From CAZJHX01 sp964545715 (GTDB lineage Bacteria; Myxococcota_A; UBA9042; GCA-2863065), in contig CAZJHX010000023.1 in assembly GCA_964545715.1 (NCBI GenBank), positions 19,984 to 83,983 of the forward strand: 64,000 nucleotides of DNA, written 5' to 3'. Shown here piece after piece: positions 47,493 through 55,650 of the stretch. The position numbers were made by a program, and so were the translations under genes. Below the pieces are notes generated by a model. That model searched no databases. It saw only the letters and a list, made by a program, of their open reading frames with translations, and had not been told where the DNA came from. Position 1 is the stretch's first letter; each line of letters opens with the position of its first letter.

Positions 47493-48014
47493 TTAGAGCT
47501 CTTCGATGCGGGTGCCGATGCGCCCGTCGACCCGATCCACGCGCTTTCGTTTCGCCTGCTCGGGCTCCTCACCTTCGGGCACGTCGCGGGATCGCAGCCC
47601 GCTGTGCGCACGCACCCACACCTGCGGGCGCACGTACAAGATGCTGTCCACGCGATCGATGAACTCTTCGGTGATCTCCTCGAACGCGACCCCGCGAAAC
47701 TCCAGCATGAAGTAGACCGGACCCTCGACGCCGTAGCCAAAGTCCAGATCGATGGAGCCGAACCGCAGCCCCATCTCGTAGAAGACAGGATCGATGCCTC
47801 GGGACGGACCGTCGTGAAACACCGAGTGGCTGAAGTCGCCGGGTGACGCGTGGACCTCACTCCAGTCTTTGGCCTGAGTCTGCAGGATCTCCGTGAGATA
47901 GCCGTTGGCGCTCATGTGCATGATCAGCGCGCGCACGCCGTGCGGTGAGATGCGCATGCCCTTGCGGCCGGCGATGATGCCCAAATCGTAGCGGGGTATG
48001 GACGTGTCGCTCAC
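47493..48014 (-). CDS. Hypothetical protein at end of the P460/NHL operon
   Basis: This soluble protein has 173 residues and no signal peptide or membrane helix. The sequence is mixed alpha/beta (YDLGIIAGRKGMRISPHGVRALIMHM; FYEMGLRFGSIDLDFGYGVEGPVYFMLE) and ends in a charged tail. No family is recognised. It is the last gene of a seven-gene run on the minus strand, 13 bases after the outer-membrane protein gene. It converges with the CoA-binding gene, seven bases apart. Confidence 0.55.
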   Translation of the reverse strand: MSDTSIPRYDLGIIAGRKGMRISPHGVRALIMHMSANGYLTEILQTQAKDWSEVHASPGDFSHSVFHDGPSRGIDPVFYEMGLRFGSIDLDFGYGVEGPVYFMLEFRGVAFEEITEEFIDRVDSILYVRPQVWVRAHSGLRSRDVPEGEEPEQAKRKRVDRVDGRIGTRIEEL

Positions 48015-48027
48015 GCCCCAGAGCCTA

Positions 48028-48615
48028 TCAGAAACCCACGGCCAGGCCGGCCGAGAAGGACCGCTCGTAGACCGGCGCGTACTCGCCGTAGACCATGACG
48101 CCGCCCGGGATGTAAACGGTTGCGCCGACTGCGGCCTGGACGTGCCCGCGATCGCTGCCCTTGACCGAGCCGGTCGGGCGGTCGTGGATCACCGGCCCGC
48201 CAAAGACGCGCACGGCCAGGTAAGGCGCCACCGTCTCCCACAAGCGCCAGCCCACCGTGGCCCCCAGGCGGAGGTCAAAGGCCAGCAGGCCGCTGTTGTC
48301 CGAAACGCCGGGGGTGGTCGTGGTCGCGCCTGCCGCGGCGAAGGCGACCGACAGATCCACGAACGGGATGCCGCCGTCCGCAGCGACCGCGTGATACGCG
48401 CCGCTGATTCCGGCGATCCAACCGGCCCCGACCTCCTCGATGACTCCGCCCGTCTCAAGGTCGCCGCCCAGCACGCCACCGGCGGAGGCGGTCAGGGTCC
48501 AGCTGCCTCCAACATCGGCGCCGAAGGACGCGACGACGGTACGCTGGGTCAGGTCCGCGTCCGCACCGTCCAGCGAGAGAAAGGCCGTGAACTGGGAGAA
48601 GGCCGCGCCCACCAT
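48028..48615 (-). CDS. Outer-membrane beta-barrel-like protein, cut from its signal peptide
   Basis: The 195 residues from ATG 48615 consist of alternating amphipathic strands (WTLTASAGGVLGGDLETGG, VAPYLAVRVFGGPV, VMVYGEYAPVYERSFSAG). They end in Gly-Phe, the usual terminus of outer-membrane barrels. On its own this start lacks a signal peptide. Exactly 42 codons upstream, in the same frame, is an ATG that codes a good signal peptide, separated by a TGA at 48664-48666. The gene is therefore either broken by a nonsense mutation, read through, or made only from the internal Met, which would leave it in the cytoplasm. It is the sixth gene in the operon. Confidence 0.6.
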   Translation of the reverse strand: MVGAAFSQFTAFLSLDGADADLTQRTVVASFGADVGGSWTLTASAGGVLGGDLETGGVIEEVGAGWIAGISGAYHAVAADGGIPFVDLSVAFAAAGATTTTPGVSDNSGLLAFDLRLGATVGWRLWETVAPYLAVRVFGGPVIHDRPTGSVKGSDRGHVQAAVGATVYIPGGVMVYGEYAPVYERSFSAGLAVGF

Positions 48616-48663
48616 GAACGCGCGCTCGGTCTGTGCCGCGGGCCCCGCGGGTACGCTGCAGCC

Positions 48664-48741
48664 TCAGGCGCGGGCCTGACGCGGCCAGAGGACAAGGACC
48701 AATAACGCGGCGAGGCAGGGTGCTTTGAATGCTTCGTGCAT
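48664..48741 (-). pseudogene. Detached signal peptide with in-frame TGA
   Basis: ATG 48741 codes 25 residues, MHEAFKAPCLAALLVLVLWP followed by RQARA, then TGA. It is a complete Sec signal peptide with the cleavage motif ARA. After the stop the same frame runs GCSVPAGPAAQTERAF into the barrel protein. The start lies 22 bases after the stop of the Kelch-like lipoprotein gene. Confidence 0.55.
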
Positions 48742-48763
48742 CGGTAGACCCTAACAAAACGGC

Positions 48764-49804
48764 CTATGGAGTGGGCGGTGGATGTGGCCCGGCGTAGGCG
48801 ATAGCGCCGTGGTCCGGGTTGAGGTTCAGGATGTCTCCACCCACGGCCCACAGGCCCTGACCGTCCGAGTGCACTGCGTGGAAGCTCTCGGGCGACGCAA
48901 AGTCACTCTCGTGCCAGGTGCCGTCCGGATCCCGCCGAGCGACGTAGCCGTTCAACCCGGCGATGTAGACAGCGTGTCCCGGGGCAGTCCACAAACCAGG
49001 CGACTGTTGGGGGGCGAACTCTGGGACATCCACGTGGCTCCACGCCGCGCCGTCCCAGTGGATGAGCCGCGTCTCGATGTAGCCTCCCACAGCCCACACG
49101 TCGCTCTCGGAGCGCCCGGCGACGGTGAAGAGCACCTCGTTGAAGCCCGTGTCACGCTTCTCCCACGTGGCGCCGTCCCAATGAAGCGCCAGGCCTCCCG
49201 AGCCCACGACGAAGACCCGGTCAGGGGACGCCCCCCACACCTTGAACAGGTCCTTCTGCGCCGATTCGGGTTTCGTGGCGAGATACGGGATCTCGACGCG
49301 GCTCCAGGACGTCCCGTCGTAGTGGATGATGACATCGCCTTCGGAGTCGACTCCCGCCGGCGCCGCCTGCCACACACCGCCCACGGCCCACACGTCGTCT
49401 GGAGCCGCGCCCCACACCCCATAGAGCACGCTGGTGGGAGCGCCGGAGTCCATCGGGGTCCAGGCGAGGCCGTCGTAGCTGGAGATCACGCCGCCCGCGC
49501 CGACCGTGATCACACGCTCCCCGCCCACGCCGTGCACCCACCACAGCTGCTGGTCGACCTTTGGCTCGTGCGTGGTCCAGCCCGAGCCATCGTACTCCAG
49601 CACCAGCGACTTGCCCGACCGGCCGCCGACCAGCCACATCGAGTCGTCGCCTGCCCAGGCGCTGAAGATCGCGCCGGCCGAGAGCTGCTCGGTCACCGGC
49701 GCGAGGTCCAGGGAGAGCAGGACCACCTCGGGATCTTCTTCAGGCGCAGGCGAACACGCGGCGGAGATCACCGCCAGCATCATCAGGATCAGGGATCGGT
49801 GCAT
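48764..49804 (-). CDS. Kelch/propeller-like lipoprotein
   Basis: This 346-residue lipoprotein starts at ATG 49804, which overlaps the P460 gene by 16 bases. The signal peptide MHRSLILMMLAVISAAC ends in a lipobox. The mature part has about six repeats of the type GVWGAAPDDVWAVGG...HYDGTSWSRVE. This WG-x-DVWAVG/HWDG pattern is common in Myxococcota surface propellers. No active site is apparent. It is likely a periplasmic or surface-exposed binding scaffold that works with the other lipoproteins of the operon. Confidence 0.78.
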   Translation of the reverse strand: MHRSLILMMLAVISAACSPAPEEDPEVVLLSLDLAPVTEQLSAGAIFSAWAGDDSMWLVGGRSGKSLVLEYDGSGWTTHEPKVDQQLWWVHGVGGERVITVGAGGVISSYDGLAWTPMDSGAPTSVLYGVWGAAPDDVWAVGGVWQAAPAGVDSEGDVIIHYDGTSWSRVEIPYLATKPESAQKDLFKVWGASPDRVFVVGSGGLALHWDGATWEKRDTGFNEVLFTVAGRSESDVWAVGGYIETRLIHWDGAAWSHVDVPEFAPQQSPGLWTAPGHAVYIAGLNGYVARRDPDGTWHESDFASPESFHAVHSDGQGLWAVGGDILNLNPDHGAIAYAGPHPPPTP

Positions 49805-50247
49805 GTGTAATCGCGTCCGTTTGTGCAGCTCGCGTGACAGCTCACGCACGCTGTGGGTGTGATGTCGAGGACCTGGCGGGCGCTGTCCGTCTCCTGCCAG
49901 CGCCAGTCGTCAGCCCCCGGAGGGGACCCGGCGGCCTCCTTGCGCATAGCCGTGTAGCCCAGGATCGATCCCGCGCAGTCCGGCGTGTCGTCGTAGATCG
50001 TCTTCACCAGCACGCTGCCCGCCGGCAGAGGCCAGGACTGGTCGAGATACGGCTGGGCGGCTTCCGCGCTCGCATGGACGCGCACGTGATTTCCAAACCC
50101 GTGGTCGATGGTGCTTCGGCAGTCACGCACCAGCGTGTAGCTCGACTCGAAGCTCTCGGGGAAGAACGGCTCCTCGGTCGGCTCTGCGCCCAAGTCCGAA
50201 CCGCAGCCGAGCACGACAATAGCGCTGACGAGAGAGAGCCGAGACAT
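49789..50247 (-). CDS. Cytochrome P460-like c-haem lipoprotein (copy 2)
   Basis: This 152-residue lipoprotein starts at ATG 50247 with lipobox VVLGC (Cys15). The core follows the P460 pattern: RDCRSTIDHGFGNHVRVHAS, GSVLVKTIYDD, GYTAMRKEAAG, DDWRWQETDS. A c-type haem motif CVSCH (134-138) and two further Cys are near the end. P460 proteins of ammonia oxidisers convert hydroxylamine or act as nitric-oxide-related oxidases. This branch is not characterised as far as I know, and it may be only an electron carrier. It is a paralogue of the gene at 52693-53193 and lies 11 bases downstream of an NHL lipoprotein gene. Confidence 0.82.
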   Translation of the reverse strand: MSRLSLVSAIVVLGCGSDLGAEPTEEPFFPESFESSYTLVRDCRSTIDHGFGNHVRVHASAEAAQPYLDQSWPLPAGSVLVKTIYDDTPDCAGSILGYTAMRKEAAGSPPGADDWRWQETDSARQVLDITPTACVSCHASCTNGRDYTCTDP

Positions 50248-50258
50248 CGCAAAACCCC

Positions 50259-51542
50259 TCAGCGATACACCACGCGCACGCGGTGATTGTGGGTGTCCGC
50301 GATGTACAGGTTGCCGGCGGCGTCCAGCGCCACGCCGTACGGGCGATTCAGACGCGCCTCGAGCGGATCGCCGTAGTCGCCGTCGTAGCCCTTCTCCTTG
50401 ACGCCGCACCGCCCCGCGAACCTGTGGATGATCCCGTCCGGCGTGACCATGCGCACGCAGTTGTTCTGAGTGTCCGCCACAAAGAGCGTTCCGTCGGTGT
50501 CCACGGCGACGTCGACCGGCAGGTTGAACCTGGCCTCGGTCGCAGGCCCCCCGTCGCCCGCGTAGCCCCCGGGAGCGTTCGGGACGTACTCGTCGGAGCC
50601 GCTGCCCGCGACGGTGTGGACCGTGCCGTCCGACTGCAGAACCCGTACCCGGTGGTTGTTCGTGTCGCACCAGTACAACGAATCGTCGGGGCCCATCTCA
50701 ATCCGCCCCGACGGGGGCGCCGACTGGGACACGCTCTGCTGCATCAGCGCCTCGGTGCCTGGGCCGCCGTCGCCACCGAAGCCCTTCGGCCAGGCCGGCG
50801 TGCATTCCGGCAGGTCAGCGGTATCGACGGTGCAGTTGCGGCAGGTGGACTCGTCGGCCTCGTCGGTACACACGCGCACACCGCCCTCCGGCACGAAGTC
50901 GGGCGGCGGTCCAACGACCACCTCGATTGTCCCGTCCTCCGCGATCCGGCGGATCCTCTGGTTGGCCTGGTCCATGATGTACATGCGGCCCAGGCTGTCG
51001 AAGGCGGTGGACACCGGCAGGTCCAACTTGGCCAGGTTCGCCGGCCCCCCGTCCCCAAAGTACGAGCGGCTGCCGTCGCCGCACACCGCCTTCATGTGGC
51101 CCGTTCCAAGGTCCATCTCCATGACCTTGGAGTTGTGCCACGCGGCGAGAATCAGCTTGCCGGTGGGCGAAAAGGACACGTGAGTCGGGTGATTGAGCGA
51201 CGCGTCCAGCGCCGGACCGTCCGGTGCGTCGCCGAGCTCGCCGGTGCCGATCAGCGTACGCACGAGACCGTCGTGGTCGATGACTCGGACCCGATGGTTG
51301 TTCCAGTCCAACACGTAAGGGCGGCTGTCGGGCCCGAACGCGAGGTCCTGCACCAGATAGAGCGAGATGTCGAGCGGTCCCGCTCCGTCCGTACCCAGCC
51401 CCGCGATGCCGTTACCCATCAGCGTGCAGATCGTTCCTGCGCCCTCGCAGGGGACGGGCGGCGCGTCGGTGTCCGCCGAACAGGCGATCAAACCACACGC
51501 GGCGGCCAACAACAGGGTCTTCTTCGTCGTACTTCTGGTCAT
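50259..51542 (-). CDS. NHL-repeat propeller lipoprotein (copy 2)
   Basis: This 427-residue lipoprotein starts at ATG 51542, two bases after the stop of its paralogue. The lipobox is LIAC. Six or so NHL repeats are seen, such as RPYVLDWNNHRVRVIDHDG, GDGGPANLAKLDLPVS and LFVADTQNNCVRMVTPDG. A Cys-bearing insert lies in the middle (CRNCTVDTADLPEC), not seen in copy 1. It is probably an extracytoplasmic propeller for protein or ligand binding. It lies between its paralogue and the P460 copy 2 gene, and seems to share transcripts with them. Confidence 0.85.
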   Translation of the reverse strand: MTRSTTKKTLLLAAACGLIACSADTDAPPVPCEGAGTICTLMGNGIAGLGTDGAGPLDISLYLVQDLAFGPDSRPYVLDWNNHRVRVIDHDGLVRTLIGTGELGDAPDGPALDASLNHPTHVSFSPTGKLILAAWHNSKVMEMDLGTGHMKAVCGDGSRSYFGDGGPANLAKLDLPVSTAFDSLGRMYIMDQANQRIRRIAEDGTIEVVVGPPPDFVPEGGVRVCTDEADESTCRNCTVDTADLPECTPAWPKGFGGDGGPGTEALMQQSVSQSAPPSGRIEMGPDDSLYWCDTNNHRVRVLQSDGTVHTVAGSGSDEYVPNAPGGYAGDGGPATEARFNLPVDVAVDTDGTLFVADTQNNCVRMVTPDGIIHRFAGRCGVKEKGYDGDYGDPLEARLNRPYGVALDAAGNLYIADTHNHRVRVVYR

Positions 51543-51544
51543 CT

Positions 51545-52720
51545 CTACAGCCTCATGCGCCGGATCACGTGGTTGTACGTGTCCGTAATGTAAACGTGGT
51601 CGTCGTGGAAGGTCAGTGCGGCCGGGCGGTTGAGAGCCGCCGCTGTAGCCGGCCCGCCGTCGCCCGTATAGCCCGGCACGCCGGTGCCGAACGCGGCGTG
51701 AATGACGCCGGTCTCGGGGTCCAGAGCCCGGATGCGGTGATTGAGCTCGTCGGCCACGTACACCCGGCCGTCAGGTCCGATGGCGAGCCCCCGAGGGTTG
51801 TTGAGCGTCGCGCTCGTCCCCGGGCCCCCGTCTCCTGAGTCCCCCGGCTGGCCGGTGCCCGCGACGGTCTCCACGAGGTTCTTGTCGAAGTCCACCCGCC
51901 TCACCCGGTGGTTCAAGGTGTCTGAGAAGTACAGCCGCCCTTGAGCATCGAGCACGAGCGACCCGCCGGGTGGCGGATTGGAGCCCGTGGGCAGACTCAT
52001 CTGCGCCTCGAGTGGCGCCCCGCCATCGCCCGCGAAGCCCGGCGTCTTCGGCGTGCCGACCACCGTACTCACGGTCCCGTCGCCGGCGACCTTCCGCACA
52101 ACCTGGTTGCGCTGATCCAGCAGGTACAGGCTGCCGTCAGCGCCAAGCGCGGCTTGCCCGGGTTGGTTGAACCGCGCCGCCGACATCGGGCCGCCGTCGC
52201 CGTAGAAGCCGGCGCCTGCACCAGCGGTGACGAGCACGAGCCCGGTTTCGCGGTCGTACTCTCTCAGCTTGTGGTTGTGCCAGGCCACCAACAACAGCTT
52301 TCCGTTGGGAAGCTCGAGTACCTGGGTCGGGTGATTCAGACTGCACTCGGTCCCCGGCGAGCCCGGAGCGGTCAGGTCAGACAGGTCCGGTGGACCGTCT
52401 CCGATGAAGTCGGTACCGATGATTGTCCGCAGCGTCCCGTCAGGCGTGACCTCCCGCACCCGATGGTTGTTCCAGTCCACCAGGAAGGGCGTGCCGTCGG
52501 CCGCGAAGCTCACATCGATAGGCCAGTACAGCATCGATTCGGTGAGCGGCAGGCCGTCGTTATTGAAGCCGGGCGCTCCTGTGCCGGCCCACGTGCAGAT
52601 TATCCCGGGCTCATCGGGGCACCCACCTTCTTCGGATTCGGTACTACAGCCTGGGAGAAAGATAACCCACGCCGCAGCAGCGAGCGCCGCCGTCAACCGC
52701 CGCCAGTGTCGTCTTTGCAT
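51545..52720 (-). CDS. NHL-repeat propeller lipoprotein (copy 1)
   Basis: This 391-residue lipoprotein starts at ATG 52720 and has lipobox FLPGC. NHL units include PFLVDWNNHRVREVTPDG, GDGGPMSAARFNQPG and VYVADELNHRIRALDPE. The two NHL copies share the order and the odd LNHPTxV...AWHNxK segment, so they arose by duplication. Its start overlaps the P460 copy 1 gene by 28 bases, which suggests reinitiation or coupling of the two. It is probably exported and lipid-anchored. Confidence 0.85.
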   Translation of the reverse strand: MQRRHWRRLTAALAAAAWVIFLPGCSTESEEGGCPDEPGIICTWAGTGAPGFNNDGLPLTESMLYWPIDVSFAADGTPFLVDWNNHRVREVTPDGTLRTIIGTDFIGDGPPDLSDLTAPGSPGTECSLNHPTQVLELPNGKLLLVAWHNHKLREYDRETGLVLVTAGAGAGFYGDGGPMSAARFNQPGQAALGADGSLYLLDQRNQVVRKVAGDGTVSTVVGTPKTPGFAGDGGAPLEAQMSLPTGSNPPPGGSLVLDAQGRLYFSDTLNHRVRRVDFDKNLVETVAGTGQPGDSGDGGPGTSATLNNPRGLAIGPDGRVYVADELNHRIRALDPETGVIHAAFGTGVPGYTGDGGPATAAALNRPAALTFHDDHVYITDTYNHVIRRMRL

Positions 52721-53193
52721 ATCAGCTCAAAGCCTCCTGAGTGTGCGCAGTGCACTTGATGACAGGTGATGCAGGTCTCGATGTCGCCACCGTCGGGGCC
52801 ATCCAGGATCAGCGACCGATCGGGCGCGACCCGCTGCCACCGCCAGTCGTAATTTTCGGGTGCGTACCCCGGCTCCTCGCGGAACATGACGGTGTAGCCC
52901 AGAAGCTCCGTACAGTCGGCATCGTCGTATTCGACCTTGAGCAGGGTGTCGCCCGGCTGAAAGGGGAACTTCGACGACAGCTGCTCATAGGGTTCCAGCG
53001 CGCGCGGACTGGCCAAGACGCGAACATGACGCAGCTCGTGCTCGTGGCTCAGGCGGCAGTCCTTCGCTTCGACCCATCGCTCCTCGAAGTCGGACGGAAA
53101 CCGCGCGCCGTCGGCAGGCTGATCCACCGGGTCGGACGGGCAGGCCATCGCGACGAATGCGAAGCCCACGAAAGCTGGTGTGTGACGGGTCAC
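52693..53193 (-). CDS. Cytochrome P460-like c-haem lipoprotein (copy 1)
   Basis: This 166-residue protein starts at GTG 53193. The signal peptide ends in AMAC (Cys18). As in copy 2, it has ERWVEAKDCRLSHEHELRHVRV, GDTLLKVEYDDADC, a GYTVMFREEPGY loop, DWRWQR, and a c-haem motif CITCH (141-145) with a later Cys (HQVHC). The pattern of Cys is kept between copies, so an extra disulfide is likely. It heads the seven-gene operon. The function is inferred from P460 family resemblance only. Confidence 0.82.
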   Translation of the reverse strand: MTRHTPAFVGFAFVAMACPSDPVDQPADGARFPSDFEERWVEAKDCRLSHEHELRHVRVLASPRALEPYEQLSSKFPFQPGDTLLKVEYDDADCTELLGYTVMFREEPGYAPENYDWRWQRVAPDRSLILDGPDGGDIETCITCHQVHCAHSGGFELICKDDTGGG

Positions 53194-53290
53194 GGTGTTT
53201 GGACGGAACTCTCCCTACCTGTTGGAAGGGCACGCCATGACCCTGTGCGCTCGCAAGCCGCCATGACCGGAGCGCCGGCTAAGACTGACG

Positions 53291-55024
53291 GTGGTCAAGG
53301 CCCGTGTCAAGCTGCTCGTGTTGGGGCAAACTCGTAGCTCGATGCGCCGAACGCTTCCGATTCTGGTCCGTGCCCTGGGTGTTTTTGCGGTTCTGGGGCT
53401 GGTCCTGTTGCTGGTCGGCCTGGCGGTCTACCGCGACCGCGTCCGTGCGGACCGCAGCCTGCTGCAGCGACAGCAACAACAGTTGGTGCGGCTCACCGCG
53501 GAGGCGCTGCCCCCGGTGCTGGATCAGGCGGTGACGGACCTGCGCGTCCTCGTCGCCGCACCGGCGCTCGGGTCGATACTCGCCGGCCGGGACGATGCTG
53601 GGCACGGGGCCCTGGCGCCGCTCTTCGAGGCGTTCCTGCGGGAGAAGGCGATCTACGATCAGGTCCGCTTTCTGGATACCTGGGGCGAGGAGCGTGTTCG
53701 GGTGGACCGACGCCTCGGACGCGTCAGTACGGTCCCATCCGGAGACCTGCAGGCCAAAGGGGCGCGGTATTACGTGGCCGGGACCCTGAAGCTCGGGCCC
53801 GGTCGCGTCTTTGTGTCGCCGTTCGACCTGAACGTCGAGCACGGCCAGGTCGAGCGGCCCGAGAAACCCACCATCCGATTTGCAGCGCCCGTTATCGGCG
53901 ACGGCGGCCGCGTTCACGGCATCGTCGTACTGAACCTCCTGGGCGCGCGTATTACCGCAGCCATCGAGCGTTTTGCGCGTCTGGCGCCCGGTGCGCTCTG
54001 GCTGCTCGACGGTCGCGGCCGGTGGCTGCGGGGCCCGCATCCGGTCACTGTCGGCCGGGGCGGCTTCGCCGAGACCTACCCGGCCGTATGGCGTGTGATG
54101 TCGGCGACAGACTCCGGCGAAGTGGAGGGCGACGCCGGGCTCACCGCGTATCACAGCTTCGTGCCCGTGCCCGCGGCGCGCGATGCCGAGGGGTACCCCT
54201 GGATCGTCGTCGCCCACGCCAACGCCGCCCTCGTCGCGGCTCGTCACGCTGAGCTTCGAGCAGCGCTGTTCGAAGTCGCCTGGTGGCTCGCCGTGATCCT
54301 CCTCGGCGTCGCCGGTGTCGTCGCGTGGTTGCTGGACCGCAACGAGCTTGTCCGAGGGCGGCTCGTGCAGCACGAGCGCCTGGCCGCCATTGGCGAGGCC
54401 GTAGCCGGGATGGCCCACGAGAGCCGAAATGCTCTGCAACGCAGCCGGGCGGCGATCGACCTGCTCGCGCGGCCGGTCGCCGACCCTGACGAATTGGAGC
54501 TGCTCGGTGAGCTCGCCCGCGCTCACGCCGACCTGCAACAGCTTTACGATTCCGTCCGGCGTTACGCGGCTCCGGTCGTGCTGGAGCGCGAACAGGCCGA
54601 TGTGGGAGAGGTGCTGCACCGGGTCTGGACGGACACGGTTGGCGAGTCGGGCCGCCTCGTCGAACACGCCGGCGATGCTGACCGCCGCTGCCGCGTGGAC
54701 CGACACGCCATGGGACAGGTGCTCCATAACGTGCTCCACAACGCGCTGCTGGCACGACCGGAGGCGTTGGAGGTGGTGGTGGCCTGGTCGGATGTCCACC
54801 TGAGCGGCAGCCCCGCGCTGCGGATCTCCATCACCGACAACGGGCCGGGGCTCACCGCCCGAGAGCGCAGCCGGATTTTCGAGCCGTTCTTCACCACAAG
54901 AAGCCGCGGCACCGGGCTCGGCATGGCCATCGCCCGGCGCATCGTGGAGTCGCACGGGGGCCGAATCGTGGTCGGTGAGGGCCGCGAGGGGGGCGCGGAG
55001 GTTGTGATAGTGTTGCCGCGATGA
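53291..55024 (+). CDS. Sensor histidine kinase
   Basis: The open frame allows GTG 53291 (577 residues) or ATG 53342 (560 residues), and I prefer the ATG because it places the first membrane helix properly. That helix is at about 10-30 (LGVFAVLGLVLLLVGLAV). A periplasmic sensor of some 270 residues (Cache-like) follows, then a second helix (VAWWLAVILLGVAGVVAWLL). The HisKA box is GMAHESRNALQRS (His359 from the ATG). The ATPase shows N box HNVLHNALL, G1 DNGPGL and G2 GTGLGMAI. It phosphorylates a partner regulator in response to an external signal. The stop overlaps the ANTAR regulator by four bases (ATGA), so they are a pair. Confidence 0.9.
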   Translation: MVKARVKLLVLGQTRSSMRRTLPILVRALGVFAVLGLVLLLVGLAVYRDRVRADRSLLQRQQQQLVRLTAEALPPVLDQAVTDLRVLVAAPALGSILAGRDDAGHGALAPLFEAFLREKAIYDQVRFLDTWGEERVRVDRRLGRVSTVPSGDLQAKGARYYVAGTLKLGPGRVFVSPFDLNVEHGQVERPEKPTIRFAAPVIGDGGRVHGIVVLNLLGARITAAIERFARLAPGALWLLDGRGRWLRGPHPVTVGRGGFAETYPAVWRVMSATDSGEVEGDAGLTAYHSFVPVPAARDAEGYPWIVVAHANAALVAARHAELRAALFEVAWWLAVILLGVAGVVAWLLDRNELVRGRLVQHERLAAIGEAVAGMAHESRNALQRSRAAIDLLARPVADPDELELLGELARAHADLQQLYDSVRRYAAPVVLEREQADVGEVLHRVWTDTVGESGRLVEHAGDADRRCRVDRHAMGQVLHNVLHNALLARPEALEVVVAWSDVHLSGSPALRISITDNGPGLTARERSRIFEPFFTTRSRGTGLGMAIARRIVESHGGRIVVGEGREGGAEVVIVLPR

Positions 55025-55629
55025 CGCAGCGACTGCGGATAGCGGTGGCCGACGACGAGCGGCTGATTCGGCGATGGCTGTCGGAGATCGTGCCCGAGAT
55101 GGGCCACGACCTGGTCGCGGTGGCGGAGGACGGCCGCGATCTGGTCGAGCAGTGCGCGCGACTTCGCCCGGATCTGGTGGTGACCGACATCCGGATGCCC
55201 GCTCTGGACGGCATCGATGCGGCGCTGGCGATCTGTGAGCAGCACCCCGTTCCCGTGATTCTGCTGTCGGCCTTCCATGATGCTGATCTGATCGAGCGCG
55301 CGGCGGCCACTGACATCATGGCGTACCTGGTCAAGCCCGTGGAGAAGGCTCAGCTTCAAGCGGCGATCTCGGTTGCCTGGCGCCGGTTCGGGCAGATCGC
55401 GTCGTTGCGAGACGACGTCGGTACGCTGCGCCAGTCCCTGGCCGACCGCAGGGTCATCGAGCGCGCCAAGGGCCTGCTCATGGACGGGGCGGGTATCTCG
55501 GAGGCCGAGGCTCATCGGCGGCTGCAGCGGACGGCCTCCAAGCGCAACCTGCGGCTGGTCGTTCTGGCGCAAAAGCTCATCGAAGCCGGCGATATTCTGG
55601 AGCTGTTGGACGAGGGGCAGGCTCCGTGA
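55021..55629 (+). CDS. ANTAR-type response regulator
   Basis: The 202 residues contain a receiver domain (1-120) with acidic pair Asp11/Asp12 and phospho-acceptor Asp56 in VVTDIRMP, and Lys in LVKPVEK. A coiled linker follows. The C-terminal ANTAR domain (about 142-195) reads LADRRVIERAKGLLMDGAGISEAEAHRRLQRTASKRN. ANTAR proteins bind RNA hairpins and stop transcription termination, so this two-component system should act on RNA and not on promoters. Its gene starts within the last codons of the kinase gene and is followed at once by a copper-monooxygenase lipoprotein. Confidence 0.93.
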   Translation: MTQRLRIAVADDERLIRRWLSEIVPEMGHDLVAVAEDGRDLVEQCARLRPDLVVTDIRMPALDGIDAALAICEQHPVPVILLSAFHDADLIERAAATDIMAYLVKPVEKAQLQAAISVAWRRFGQIASLRDDVGTLRQSLADRRVIERAKGLLMDGAGISEAEAHRRLQRTASKRNLRLVVLAQKLIEAGDILELLDEGQAP

Positions 55630-55650
55630 TCTGATATGATGCGCCCCGCT

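Noticed and set aside
48664..48666. Selenocysteine at the in-frame TGA
   Set aside because: No catalytic role is apparent for a residue right after a signal peptide, and no convincing SECIS is seen. Kept only as an unlikely alternative in the finding.
49800..53200. Methylamine- or hydroxylamine-type oxidation gene cluster
   Set aside because: Only P460-like resemblance is present. No HAO, AMO or other nitrogen-cycle genes are in the window.
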